Source of the DNA: Hymenobacter gelipurpurascens
GTDB lineage: Bacteria > Bacteroidota > Bacteroidia > Cytophagales > Hymenobacteraceae
DNA length: 64,000 nucleotides
Assembly: GCF_900187375.1 (NCBI RefSeq)
Contig: NZ_FYEW01000001.1
Location: 1,240,001 to 1,304,000 of the forward strand
Direction of reading: 5' to 3'
Below are positions 52,211-60,523 of this stretch, piece after piece. The first letter of the stretch is position 1; the number at the start of each line of letters is the position of its first letter. Under the pieces are notes generated by a model. That model worked only from the letters and a program-made list of their open reading frames with translations. It searched no databases and was not told where the DNA came from. Position numbers and translations under genes: made by a program.

Positions 52211-53701
52211 ATGCGCCGCCTCTCTCCACTCCTGCTTTCCGGCCTGCTGCTTAGCCTGACCACATTCGGCTGCTCGCAGAATGCTCCCGAAACCGCCAAC
52301 AGAACGTCTCCCATCGATAACAGGCCGCCGGCTATTCCGGTGGAATCGGGCGCCACAAGGCAGCAGAGCCCCGGCCGCTTCCCCGAAACGTTTGAAGGGG
52401 CAGAAAAAGGCGCCTACAGCACCGCCGACGAGAGCCTTACTTCCGGCTCCTGGCATTTTGAGGATGCCCTGATTGGGTCTTCCGACCAGGACCACAAGAA
52501 CGGCCAGCACGCGGCCCGCCTGCGCGGCCAGGGCCGATTACGCATGAATTTTGATGCGCCCAGCGGCGTGAGCACCATCCGGGTAACCAGCGCCAGCTAC
52601 GGCGACGACCCGGCCAGCACCTGGGAACTGTGGGGCAGCCTAGATGGCGGGCGCACCTACCGGCGCATCGGGCAGCCCGTGAGAGCGCAAGGTCCCAGGC
52701 TAACCGTCACGACGTTTCAGGGCGGCGCGGCTGGCACACTGCGCCTCGAAATCCGGAAAACCGATGGCGGTAAGGGCCGGCTGAACATTGATGACATCGC
52801 CCTGCTGGCAGCCAATGGGGCAGCCATTTCGGGCGGCTCGGTGGCTTCGGGTTCCAGCAGTACCGCGGGCTCCGGCTCCGCTCCTTCCGCTTCCAGTCTG
52901 CCCCCGGCTACCACGGCACAGGCCGAGGCCATTGTGTCGGGACGCGATGATAACATGGCGCTTGGCAACCCCAGCGGCGCCACTGCTGATGTCAACAACG
53001 CCACCAACTATCTGCTGGTGAAGCCGCAGTTTACCATTGGTTACAATGCCCAGCGCGGCACGCCTACCTGGGTGAGCTGGCACCTCAACCGGGCCTGGAT
53101 GGGCTCAGCACCTCGCCAGGATGATTTTCGTCCTGATCCGGCCCTGCCTCGTCAGTTCTATCAGGTAACGCGTAACTCCTACTCGGGCTCCGGCTTCGAT
53201 AAAGGCCACAACTGCCCTAGCGCCGACCGCACCACCGACCTCGACGATAACTCGGCTACCTTCCTGATGACCAACATGATTCCGCAGGCCGGCAACAACA
53301 ACCAGCGCACCTGGAGTGGCCTAGAGGAATGGACGCGCGCTCAGGTGAAGCAGGGCCAGGAAGTGTACGTGCTCATGGGCAGCTACGGCAAAGGCGGCAC
53401 CGGCCAGAACGGCCGCTTCACCACCATCGACCAGGGCCGCGTGACCGTGCCAGCCCGCGTCTGGAAGGTGCTCGTGATTCTGCCAGAAGGCTCCAACGAC
53501 CTCCAGCGCATTGCCGCCGGCCAGGCCCGCATCATCGCCGTAGACACGCCCAATGACCAGTCCGTAAGCCCCAACTGGAGCCAGTACCGCGTAAGCATAG
53601 ATGCCATTGAGGCGGCAAGTGGCCTAGACCTGCTCAGCAAGCTCCCGCTGCCTGTGCAAGACAAGCTTGAGCCCTTGATAGACGCTGGCCCGGTACGCTA
53701 G
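52211..53701 (+). CDS. Secreted DNA/RNA non-specific endonuclease (NUC1/NucA family) lipoprotein
   Basis: A 496-residue lipoprotein from ATG 52211: signal peptide and lipobox TTFGC (Cys 21). Residues 50-220 form a beta-rich domain with an immunoglobulin/CBM look (GTLRLEIRKTDGGKGRLNIDDIALL), then a Ser/Gly/Ala-rich linker. The nuclease domain covers about 270-480: WVSWHLN, DKGHNCPSADRTTDLDDNSATFLMTNMIPQ carry the catalytic DRGH-type motif (here DKGH) and the Asn/metal positions. It degrades DNA and RNA outside the cytosol with Mg2+ or Mn2+. A nuclease-A-inhibitor-type domain is encoded 4.2 kb downstream. Confidence 0.9.
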   Translation: MRRLSPLLLSGLLLSLTTFGCSQNAPETANRTSPIDNRPPAIPVESGATRQQSPGRFPETFEGAEKGAYSTADESLTSGSWHFEDALIGSSDQDHKNGQHAARLRGQGRLRMNFDAPSGVSTIRVTSASYGDDPASTWELWGSLDGGRTYRRIGQPVRAQGPRLTVTTFQGGAAGTLRLEIRKTDGGKGRLNIDDIALLAANGAAISGGSVASGSSSTAGSGSAPSASSLPPATTAQAEAIVSGRDDNMALGNPSGATADVNNATNYLLVKPQFTIGYNAQRGTPTWVSWHLNRAWMGSAPRQDDFRPDPALPRQFYQVTRNSYSGSGFDKGHNCPSADRTTDLDDNSATFLMTNMIPQAGNNNQRTWSGLEEWTRAQVKQGQEVYVLMGSYGKGGTGQNGRFTTIDQGRVTVPARVWKVLVILPEGSNDLQRIAAGQARIIAVDTPNDQSVSPNWSQYRVSIDAIEAASGLDLLSKLPLPVQDKLEPLIDAGPVR

Positions 53702-53728
53702 GCCAGGAGGGCAGTAGTAAAAAAGCTC

Positions 53729-53769
53729 AGGCCTGTGCATACTGCTAAACCGACAATCTGCACAGGCCT
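53729..53769 (-). terminator. Inverted repeat with minus-strand T-run
   Basis: AGGCCTGTGCA and TGCACAGGCCT form a perfect 11-base stem around a 19-base loop; on the minus strand AGCTTTTTTAC follows. It may terminate minus-strand transcription beyond 54004 that passes the first terminator. Confidence 0.5.
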
Positions 53770-53838
53770 AGAGCATGCGGACAATCACGCTAAAGTGTCT
53801 TTTTGAAACCAAAGAAGCACTCATGATAAGTTCATCGA

Positions 53839-53912
53839 AACATCTCTACCGCTCCGTAAACCAGTCGACTAGTCAGAGGTAGAGATGCTTCGGCTGCGCT
53901 CAGCATGACCGT
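53839..53912. repeat. Short inverted repeat carrying the word GATGCTTCGGCTGCGCTCAGCATGAC
   Basis: Arms CATCTCTACC and GGTAGAGATG; the right arm runs on into a copy of the TGCTTCG.CTGCGCTCAGCATGAC word found at 48255-48285 and in the 47294-47636 element. Confidence 0.6.
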
Positions 53913-53945
53913 TTCTTTGATTAATTGCCCATACACCCTAGGCAT

Positions 53946-53988
53946 AAAAAGGTCCTGCCACGTAGCTTACGTAGCAGGACCTTTTTTT
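53946..53988. terminator. Bidirectional intrinsic terminator
   Basis: AAAAAGGTCCTGCCACGTA and TACGTAGCAGGACCTTTTTTTT pair almost perfectly around GCT, with T8 on the right and A5 on the left. Confidence 0.93.
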
Positions 53989-54003
53989 TATGTCTAGGCC
54001 ACC

Positions 54004-54795
54004 TTACTTAGCCTCTGCTGGATACCAGTTGCGCAGCCGTACGTCGATTTTCTTGTTGGTCGCGTTTACGGACTTCTTAAAGGCAGTTACATCGCTTAGG
54101 CCATTTTGCCCGCGGTAATGGTAAGGGTACACAATGCCCGGCTTGAAGGCCAGCACGCCCTGCGCGGCCTGCTGCACATCCATGGTGTAGGGCAGATTCA
54201 TGCATACGAAGGCCACATCAATGTTCTTCAGGGCGCGCATCTCCGCAATATCTTCGGTGTCGCCGGATAGGTACACGTTTTTGCCGCCTAGCGTCAGCAC
54301 GTAGCCGTTGCCGCGGCCTTTGGTGTGCATGGCGTCAGGGGCTTCGGGCAGGTTGTACATCGGAATGGCCGAAACGCGCATTCCCAGCGTGTCAAGCTGC
54401 TGGCCGTTGCCCAGCACGCGTACCTGCGACTTATATTCTGCCGGCAGCTTCTCTGCAACGGCTTTGGGCACTATCATCAAGGACTTGCTCACGGAAAGGC
54501 CCGCCAGCGTTTTCGGGTCGAGGTGGTCGCCGTGTATATCGGTAATCAGGATTACATCGGGGGCCGCTAGCCCGGCGTAGGCCTCGGCGCCGCCGTAGGG
54601 GTCCACGTAAATGGTCTTGCCGTTCCAGGTAAATACCACGCTGCCGTGCGTGATGGGCTGCACCGTGAGCGGACCGTTTTTGGTCGTAATCTGGTCGGCG
54701 GCCACCCGTGGCGAGGTAGCGGGGGCAGCGGTTTGGGCTTGCGTCTGAACCGCAAATGTCACAAGCGCGGCCGTAAGCATCAGAGTAGATTTCAT
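54004..54795 (-). CDS. Secreted metallo-beta-lactamase-fold hydrolase (UlaG-like)
   Basis: A 263-residue protein with signal peptide (about 1-20, LVTFAVQTQAQTA). The MBL motif is ILITDIHGDHLDPKTL (HxGDHxD in place of HxHxDH), then GNGYVLTLGGKNVYLSGDTEDIAEM with the metal Asp, and PYHYRGQNG with the last His. This fits the UPF0173/UlaG-like group, which hydrolyse small substrates; the substrate is not known. Single gene with a strong terminator. Confidence 0.88.
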   Translation of the reverse strand: MKSTLMLTAALVTFAVQTQAQTAAPATSPRVAADQITTKNGPLTVQPITHGSVVFTWNGKTIYVDPYGGAEAYAGLAAPDVILITDIHGDHLDPKTLAGLSVSKSLMIVPKAVAEKLPAEYKSQVRVLGNGQQLDTLGMRVSAIPMYNLPEAPDAMHTKGRGNGYVLTLGGKNVYLSGDTEDIAEMRALKNIDVAFVCMNLPYTMDVQQAAQGVLAFKPGIVYPYHYRGQNGLSDVTAFKKSVNATNKKIDVRLRNWYPAEAK

Positions 54796-55358
54796 CCTTT
54801 TGTAGAGGTGGAGTAAGCGTAAAAATCTGACTTCTCGGGAAGCAGAGCGCCACCAGGATGCCCTGGCAACGCCGTGACCATAACCCAGTCGCCGGATATA
54901 AGTTTATGCCAGCAGCCAACCACATAGCGGAGCGAAAGACACTATGTGAGCTGAGTTTATCGAAAAATTGCTTGTTGAGGTTACTCCCCATCACGGCCCG
55001 CTGGTTTCAATCCGCAGCGTCAACCATCCGGCTCAGTTGAGGATCATGCAGACCAAGCAGATTCATTGCCTAGCATGTGGCGGGCCGGCCTCCGGGGCCA
55101 GCCTTTCCGACTGTATATTCCAATTCAACGAGCCCTCTGCACCTTACACGTTGCTAAGGTGAACTTCTATCCTACCTTGGCGTAAAAACCTCAGGCCAAA
55201 TAACTTCGGAAAAGCTGTTCCAACTTTTTTTCCGGATCTTTGTGGTCAGCGCGCCCCACCGCGTATCAACTTCCTGCCTTGAATCCCACCCATCTTGCCC
55301 TTCCACGGGGCGGGCTGGGTGTTTTTTTGACCATCCGATTTCCTTTACAGCGCATTAT
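54796..55358. other. Long gene-free region with an attenuator-like leader at its right end
   Basis: About 560 bases between the divergent hydrolase and MFS genes. The first 400 bases show no gene, repeat or motif I can name. From 55190 on there are an AT-rich patch, a GATCTTTG box (55234-55241) near the expected -7 position of the MFS promoter, and the terminator hairpin described separately. A small RNA made from here is possible. Confidence 0.45.
55287..55328 (+). promoter_or_regulatory. Terminator-like hairpin in the leader of the MFS gene
   Basis: CACCCATCTTGCCC pairs with GGGCGGGCTGGGTG (one mismatch, two G-T pairs) around TTCCACG, followed directly by seven T. It lies 30-70 bases before the MFS start codon, on the same strand, with a possible promoter before it. 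It has the form of an attenuator; no known riboswitch was recognised. Confidence 0.65.
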
Positions 55359-56522
55359 ATGCTGACATATTCTCCTTCTGTGCCCCTGCTTCGGCCGCGC
55401 GGCACGCACCGACTGGCCGTGAGCGCCGCGTTTCTGCTGCAAGGCTTGTGCTTCTCTACCTGGGCGGCCCGCATCCCAACGGTGCAGCAGCAGCTAGGCC
55501 TCTCCGATACCGAACTGGGCGGGGTGTTGCTGGCCGTGCCGGTGGGCTCTATGGCGTCGTTGCCGCTTAGCGGCTGGCTGGTGGCCCGCTACGGCAGCCG
55601 CCAGCTTACACTGCTAGGCCTGTTTTTGTACGCAGCGTTTCTGCCGCTGCTGGGCCTGGCCACTACCACTCCGCAGCTGATGGGCGCGCTGGTATTGTTC
55701 GGGCTGGCCAGCAACATGGCCAATATCAGCATCAATACCCAGGCCGTGGGTGTGGAGGCGCTGTATGGCAAGTCCATCATGGCGAGCTTCCACGGGCTGT
55801 GGAGTCTGGCGGGTTTTGCCGGCGCCGCCATCGGTACTTTCATGATTGCCAACGGCATTGCGCCGCTGCCGCACTTTCTATTGATGGCAGGCTTCGTGCT
55901 GCTAGGCCTGTTTCTGGCCCGGCCTTTCCTGCTGCCCGCCGATGCCCCACGCGAGGCCGATGCGCCCATCTTTGTGCTGCCCGATAAATCGTTGCTATTG
56001 CTCGGCCTGTTGGCGTTTTGCTCACTGCTCTGCGAAGGCACCATGTTCGACTGGAGCGGGGTGTATTTCCGCAAAGTCATTCAGGCCGATAAGGATATGG
56101 TGGGTGTGGGCTTCGCGGCCTTCATGAGCACCATGGCCGCCGGCCGCTTCATCGCCGACTGGTTCGCGGACCGATTTGGGCGCCAACGCACACTTATAAT
56201 CAGCGGCTTGCTGGAAGCAGTCGGGCTGCTACTGGCCGTGGGTTTCCCAAGCATTGTGCCGGCTACCATTGGTTTTATGCTGGTAGGCCTGGGAGTTTCA
56301 TCAGTAGTGCCGCTAGTGTACGGGGCGGCGGGGCGCTCCAAAACGATGTCGCCGGGAGTGGCGTTGGCGGCTGTATCTACGGTGGGGTTTGCGGGATTTC
56401 TGCTTGGTCCGCCCGTTATTGGGCTGGTGGCGGGTGCTACCAGCCTGCGCGTTTCCTTCTCCCTGATTGCCCTGATGGGGCTGGCCGTAGCAGCCCTAGC
56501 CAGGCGCGCCGGGGTAGAGTAG
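55359..56522 (+). CDS. Major facilitator superfamily transporter
   Basis: A 387-residue protein from ATG 55359 with twelve hydrophobic helices. The first loop motif WLVARYGSRQLTLLG (the G-x-x-x-D/R-R-x-G-x-R type, here VARYGSRQ) and RFIADWFADRFGRQRTL in the middle loop are those of MFS carriers. The pattern LLQGLCFSTWAARIPTVQQQLGLSDTELGGVLLAVPVG is typical of a subgroup near YbjJ; substrate unknown. The upstream in-frame opening at 55242 crosses the hairpin and is not used. The gene is preceded by an attenuator-like hairpin. Confidence 0.9.
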   Translation: MLTYSPSVPLLRPRGTHRLAVSAAFLLQGLCFSTWAARIPTVQQQLGLSDTELGGVLLAVPVGSMASLPLSGWLVARYGSRQLTLLGLFLYAAFLPLLGLATTTPQLMGALVLFGLASNMANISINTQAVGVEALYGKSIMASFHGLWSLAGFAGAAIGTFMIANGIAPLPHFLLMAGFVLLGLFLARPFLLPADAPREADAPIFVLPDKSLLLLGLLAFCSLLCEGTMFDWSGVYFRKVIQADKDMVGVGFAAFMSTMAAGRFIADWFADRFGRQRTLIISGLLEAVGLLLAVGFPSIVPATIGFMLVGLGVSSVVPLVYGAAGRSKTMSPGVALAAVSTVGFAGFLLGPPVIGLVAGATSLRVSFSLIALMGLAVAALARRAGVE

Positions 56523-56641
56523 CTGGCGGTAGCGCCGTAAGCTGTTTATCTGATTCCCTGTCTTCGTGTGGAGGCAGGGAATTCGCGTTTATATAGTTTA
56601 CCTTATATGTACTTTGCTGTGCTTACTTAGCTCCTATTCCT

Positions 56642-57730
56642 ATGGCCGAAATCTCCGAAAACATCTACACTACCCGCCAGCAATACGTGCTGCTGATTGT
56701 GTGTCTGGTAGGGTTGGCCGCGCTTATTCTGCTGGGCCTTGGCAGCTACACCACGGCATTTCTGGGCGCGGGCATTCTGTATGTGGTGTTGCGGCCGTGG
56801 TTTGCGGCCATGGTGCACCAGCGCGGCTGGAACCGGCAGCTCGTGACGGCGGGGCTGCTTACGTTTGCTTTCGTCGTGATTATCATGCCGTTCTCGGCGC
56901 TCAGCCTGATGCTGGTAGACCGCATCCGGCTCTACAGCCAGGACACCAGCCAGATTATGGCCGTGCTGCACACCATTGAGCGCAAGACGGGCTACACCTT
57001 CACAACCGAGCAGAATGTTCGCTCTTTGCTGCAGCAAAGTGTCAGCTGGCTCAGCCAACGGCTGCCCTCGCTGGCCAGCGGCGTCCTGCACTTCACCGTG
57101 GTTATTGGCCTGATGCTGTTCACATTATACTTCATGTTCACGCAGGAAGAAGGCTTCCTGCGCGGCCTGCGCCGCTACCTGCCCTTCCGCCACGATACCA
57201 TGCACGAGCTGGGCGATTCGCTGAAAAACAACGTGAATGCGAACGTGCTAGGCCAGGCCCTTATTTCCCTGGTACAGGCTATCCTGACGGGCCTCACCCT
57301 CTGGATTTTCAAGGTACCCGATGCTACATTCTGGGGTGTAGTGGCCTTTTTTATGGCCTTTATTCCGGTGCTGGGCACGCCGCTGGTGTGGGGGCCCGCT
57401 GCCATCCTGAAGCTCACCCAAGGCCACACGGGTCAGGGCGTGGGAATTTTGCTGGTGGGTGTCATCCTCGTGATGAACATCGATAACCTGCTGCGCATTG
57501 TGCTGGCCAAGCGCATCGGCGACATTCACCCGCTTATCACGCTGGCGGGCGTCGTGCTGGGCGTGGAGATTTTCGGGATTCTAGGCTTGGTGCTTGGGCC
57601 GCTGCTCCTTTCCTATTTCATGGTACTGATGCAGGTATTCGAGCGAGAAAACCGACTGCGCCCCCTTATTATCCGTAGCCGAACCGATGAACCCGCCGGC
57701 CCGGACGACACTAGCCAGCTCAACTTCTAG
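56642..57730 (+). CDS. AI-2E family (PerM/YdiK-like) membrane transporter
   Basis: A 362-residue protein with about eight hydrophobic helices. FMAFIPVLGTPLVWGPAAILKLTQG, NIDNLLRIVLAKRIGDIHPLITLAGVVLGVEIFGILGLVLGPLLLSYFMVL are the conserved C-terminal segments of the AI-2E transporter family, members of which export autoinducers or act as Na+/H+ antiporters. Function here is not known. It starts 119 bases after the MFS gene and may share its transcript; the two share no functional tie. Confidence 0.9.
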   Translation: MAEISENIYTTRQQYVLLIVCLVGLAALILLGLGSYTTAFLGAGILYVVLRPWFAAMVHQRGWNRQLVTAGLLTFAFVVIIMPFSALSLMLVDRIRLYSQDTSQIMAVLHTIERKTGYTFTTEQNVRSLLQQSVSWLSQRLPSLASGVLHFTVVIGLMLFTLYFMFTQEEGFLRGLRRYLPFRHDTMHELGDSLKNNVNANVLGQALISLVQAILTGLTLWIFKVPDATFWGVVAFFMAFIPVLGTPLVWGPAAILKLTQGHTGQGVGILLVGVILVMNIDNLLRIVLAKRIGDIHPLITLAGVVLGVEIFGILGLVLGPLLLSYFMVLMQVFERENRLRPLIIRSRTDEPAGPDDTSQLNF

Positions 57731-57771
57731 GCAAAATCTCAATACACTGGCCTAAAGTGATTTACAACAAA

Positions 57772-57820
57772 AAACTGAGCGGTAAGTGAGAGACATTTCC
57801 TCCACTTACCGCTCAGTTTC
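57772..57820. terminator. Strong bidirectional terminator
   Basis: AAACTGAGCGGTAAGTG and CACTTACCGCTCAGTTT are perfect 17-base complements around AGAGACATTTCCTC, with A/T runs at both ends. It separates the converging AI-2E and HIT-NuiA genes. Confidence 0.93.
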
Positions 57821-57854
57821 ATTTACCAGATTTACCTGCCGCCTTATAAGTGGC

Positions 57855-58742
57855 CTAGGTTTCCGTCAGCACGGTCTTGAAGCCGGCCAGTTGACCATCG
57901 TCGGTTTTGCCGAGGGCCAGCACCGGCACTTGTGGGCCGCTGCCAAAGCGGTACACCTGCACATCCTGCAGCTCCTGCTTCAAAAACATCTGGAGGGCTT
58001 TGAAGCGGTTGGCTAAGGTCGGGTTGCCGAGCACGCCGTTATCGGCGGTATGGTTGCGCAGGAAGTAGGTCAGCTCCTGCTTTTCTACTTTCCTGTCGGC
58101 GGGGGCACCGGCCAGCTTCGCCAGAGCCTCATCGGTGAGTGAGCCGCCGGGCGCCGCAAACTGCACCGGCTCCAGCGGCGCATCCGATTCGCTCATGTAA
58201 AACAGGTCCTTCGTGAGCTGCTGTAACTGGCCTAGCACGGCGTTCTGGCCCGGCCCAGCAGTTGCAGCGGCTGTAGGCTCGTTGGTAGGCTGAGTTTCGC
58301 GGCTGCCTTTGCTTTCCAGTGGTTTCACCTCGGGAGCAGCAGTACCGCCGGGCACCTGGGCGCTAATGGCAGCGGCTAGTTCCTTCATGCGCGTTTCGGC
58401 TACTTTAATCTTGGGGTTGGCGAAGTTCATGTCTGAGACATTATTCATCGGAATAAGATGAATATGCGCGTGCGGCACCTCTAGGCCTATCACGGCCACT
58501 CCAATGCGCTTGCACGTTACGGCCGCTTTCACGCCCTTGGCTACGCGCTGGGCAAACTGGTGCAGGGCGGCCAGCTCCGCCGGGGGCAAATCAAAAATGT
58601 AGTCAACTTCCTTCCTCGGAATCACTAGCGTGTGGCCTTCTACCAGCGGCGTGATGTCGAGAAAAGCCAAATGGTGCTCGTCTTCCGCCACTTTAAAGGC
58701 GGGCAGCTCGCCGGAAACGATGCGGGAGAAGATAGATGGCAT
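57855..58742 (-). CDS. HIT-family hydrolase fused to a nuclease A inhibitor (NuiA)-like domain
   Basis: A 295-residue protein from ATG 58742. Residues 1-125 are a complete HIT domain: SIFSRIVSGELPAFKVAED, LVIPRKEVDYIFDL and the triad HAHIHLI at 91-97 (H91, H93, H95), which cleaves nucleotide phosphoanhydrides or phosphoramidates. A Glu/Pro/Thr/Ala-rich linker (126-165) follows. Residues 167-295 match the cyanobacterial NuiA inhibitor: LFYMSESDAPLEPV with E185 where NuiA has E24, DVQVYRFGSGP and LALGKTDDGQLAGFKT, and the chain ends ...TET, as NuiA ends ...VET, whose last Thr sits in the nuclease active site. A NuiA-target-type nuclease is encoded at 52211. The protein has no signal peptide. 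Confidence 0.85.
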   Translation of the reverse strand: MPSIFSRIVSGELPAFKVAEDEHHLAFLDITPLVEGHTLVIPRKEVDYIFDLPPAELAALHQFAQRVAKGVKAAVTCKRIGVAVIGLEVPHAHIHLIPMNNVSDMNFANPKIKVAETRMKELAAAISAQVPGGTAAPEVKPLESKGSRETQPTNEPTAAATAGPGQNAVLGQLQQLTKDLFYMSESDAPLEPVQFAAPGGSLTDEALAKLAGAPADRKVEKQELTYFLRNHTADNGVLGNPTLANRFKALQMFLKQELQDVQVYRFGSGPQVPVLALGKTDDGQLAGFKTVLTET

Positions 58743-58832
58743 GAGGTGAAGTGGTGAGATGGTGAGTTCGACGTGCTGCTTGCGCTGTCTGCGCACGCTG
58801 CGTGGGCGCTCCAAAGTACGAGGCAAAACGCA

Positions 58833-58861
58833 AAAGGGCGAAGCCGCCGGCTTCGCCCTTT
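58833..58861 (-). terminator. Intrinsic terminator behind greA
   Basis: AAAGGGCGAAG and CTTCGCCCTTT form a perfect stem around CCGCCGG; on the minus strand T4 follows. It lies between greA and the HIT-NuiA gene. Confidence 0.8.
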
Positions 58862-58921
58862 CATAGAAAAGAAGTCCAGTGAAACGATCAACTCATCATT
58901 TCACACTTCAAAAGTTCGCCT

Positions 58922-59395
58922 CTACCGGCTGATTTCCAGGATTTCGAACTGCAGCTTGCCGGCCGGAACGGTAATTTCGGCGGTGTCGCCGGCCGATAAG
59001 CCCAACAGACCCTTGCCAATCGGCGACTTCACCGAGATTTTGCCGGCGGCCAGATTGGCTTCCTCTTCTGCCACCAGGGTGTAGTCGAGGATCATATTAT
59101 TCTTTAGGTTTTTCAACTTCACCTTGCTCATAATGAGCACCTTGGTGAGGTCTAGGTTCGTCTCGTCGAGCACGCGGGCATTCCCCACGATTTCTTCCAG
59201 TTTAGAAATCTTGAGTTCGAGCAACCCCTGGGCTTCCTTGGCCGCGTCGTACTCCGCATTTTCGCTCAGGTCGCCTTTATCGCGGGCTTCGCGCAGATCC
59301 TCGGCAGCCTTGGCGCGGCCGCGGATTTTGAGGTCCTGCAGCTCATCCTTCAGCTTCTGAAGACCTTCCGGAGTGTAGTAGTTGATAGTAGACAT
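58922..59395 (-). CDS. greA: Transcription elongation factor GreA
   Basis: A 157-residue cytosolic protein. The N-terminal coiled coil (YYTPEGLQKLKDELQDLKIRGRAKAAEDLREARDKGDLSENAEYDAAKEAQGLLELKI) includes the DLSENAEYDAA tip with the acidic residues (D and E) that stimulate RNA cleavage in the secondary channel of RNA polymerase; the C-terminal FKBP-like half has SPIGKGLLGLSAGDTAEITVPAG. It rescues backtracked polymerase. Its leader holds a terminator-like hairpin just behind the promoter, described separately. Confidence 0.97.
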   Translation of the reverse strand: MSTINYYTPEGLQKLKDELQDLKIRGRAKAAEDLREARDKGDLSENAEYDAAKEAQGLLELKISKLEEIVGNARVLDETNLDLTKVLIMSKVKLKNLKNNMILDYTLVAEEEANLAAGKISVKSPIGKGLLGLSAGDTAEITVPAGKLQFEILEISR

Positions 59396-59424
59396 GGTGG
59401 GGTGATGGTAAGCTCAAAAAACAA

Positions 59425-59478
59425 GGAGAACGGCCAGCATGGCTGGCCGTTCTCCCCGAACAGGTTTAGGCAAATATA
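59425..59478 (-). promoter_or_regulatory. greA promoter box and terminator-like leader hairpin
   Basis: On the minus strand TATATTTG (59478-59471) matches the Bacteroidota -7 box. About 15 bases after it starts a 14-base perfect hairpin, GGAGAACGGCCAGC / GCTGGCCGTTCTCC with a 3-base loop (59455-59425), followed by TTGTTTTTT. The greA start codon is 30 bases further. This has the form of a leader attenuator. Confidence 0.7.
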
Positions 59479-59683
59479 CGAAACGTGGTTGGATTTGTCT
59501 AGGCTTGCTGGTGTAGCTTCCAGTGGGCAACACCCAAAATTCCGGCTTTTTTCGCCGTATTTCGGATTTTCGCCATCCAAACGGCTGCTTGCCCTGTCCG
59601 TGAAGTACTCACCTGGCCTAGGCTGGCAAATGAGTTGACATTCAGGTGGCCGGAAGCGGAAAACTGCCCTCTAGGCCACTGGC

Positions 59684-60523
59684 TTAATCGCGCACCACGG
59701 TACCCGTAATGTAGCCGAAAGGCGCGTCCGTGGCCACAAATATTTCGTTCTTGTTCTCCAACCCAAACTGCTCCAGATTGAAGGGAATATGGTGCTTGTT
59801 GGGCATGATGAGGCTGACTTCTTTTACGACCTCCTGCTCCTGCAAAATCTTCTCGCCGATGGAATAGAGCGTGTGCTGCACCGAGAGGCTCTTGTGCTCA
59901 GAAAACGTGCGCAGCAACGAGGTCCGGATTTGCTGAAACAGCGCCTCAAAATCCAGCGCCGTGGCCGTGTACTCCCACGTGGCCTCGCACTGCGTGGCCA
60001 GAATCCGGTCGGCGGTTTCCTTGAGCACCGTGTACTCATCCTGGATAAAGTTCTCGAAGCCGGAATCAGTGGTTTTGAGTAGCAGCAGGTCTTTGAGGCC
60101 AGATAGCACCACGGGGCCCTCAGCGTTTTGGGTGACTACGGTGGTACGCTTTTCGGTGCTGCCGCCCGTGAAGGCGTGCGTGTGTGCCTGCCCATCAAAC
60201 TGCATGCGCTGCCAGCTGTGCTCTTCAATACTGATGCGGGCCTGGCTGATCTGGGGGTTGCGGGTCACGAAAAAGTGCGCCAGATGCAGCCCAAACTCCT
60301 CAATAGTGCCCGTGAAATGCTCCTTGGCCAGGGCATACACGGTGTTCTTCTGCGTATCGGTCGGCAGTACGGTAGAGTTGTCGCCGTGGGTATGCACCGC
60401 GTCGAAGTCGCCGGTGAGCTGCACGCTCACGGATATCTGCCGGAACTCGTGGTGGTCGGCGTGCCGGATGATTTTGGATAGATTGATCGCATTTTTGCCG
60501 TATGTATTGATTCCTAATTTCAT
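59684..60523 (-). CDS. pucL: Factor-independent urate hydroxylase (uricase)
   Basis: A 279-residue enzyme that oxidises urate to 5-hydroxyisourate without cofactor, in the cytosol. LGINTYGKNAINLSKI holds the active-site Lys, GDNSTVLPTDTQKNTVYALAKEHF the Thr of the catalytic pair, and NKHHIPFNLEQFGLENKNEIFVATDAPFGYI the substrate-binding C-terminal part with His. Length is that of a normal single-chain uricase (two T-fold halves). It is divergent from the allantoin-degradation genes, 59 bases apart (60524-60582), so common control is likely. HIU hydrolase and OHCU decarboxylase, needed for the next two steps, are not in the window. Confidence 0.95.
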   Translation of the reverse strand: MKLGINTYGKNAINLSKIIRHADHHEFRQISVSVQLTGDFDAVHTHGDNSTVLPTDTQKNTVYALAKEHFTGTIEEFGLHLAHFFVTRNPQISQARISIEEHSWQRMQFDGQAHTHAFTGGSTEKRTTVVTQNAEGPVVLSGLKDLLLLKTTDSGFENFIQDEYTVLKETADRILATQCEATWEYTATALDFEALFQQIRTSLLRTFSEHKSLSVQHTLYSIGEKILQEQEVVKEVSLIMPNKHHIPFNLEQFGLENKNEIFVATDAPFGYITGTVVRD

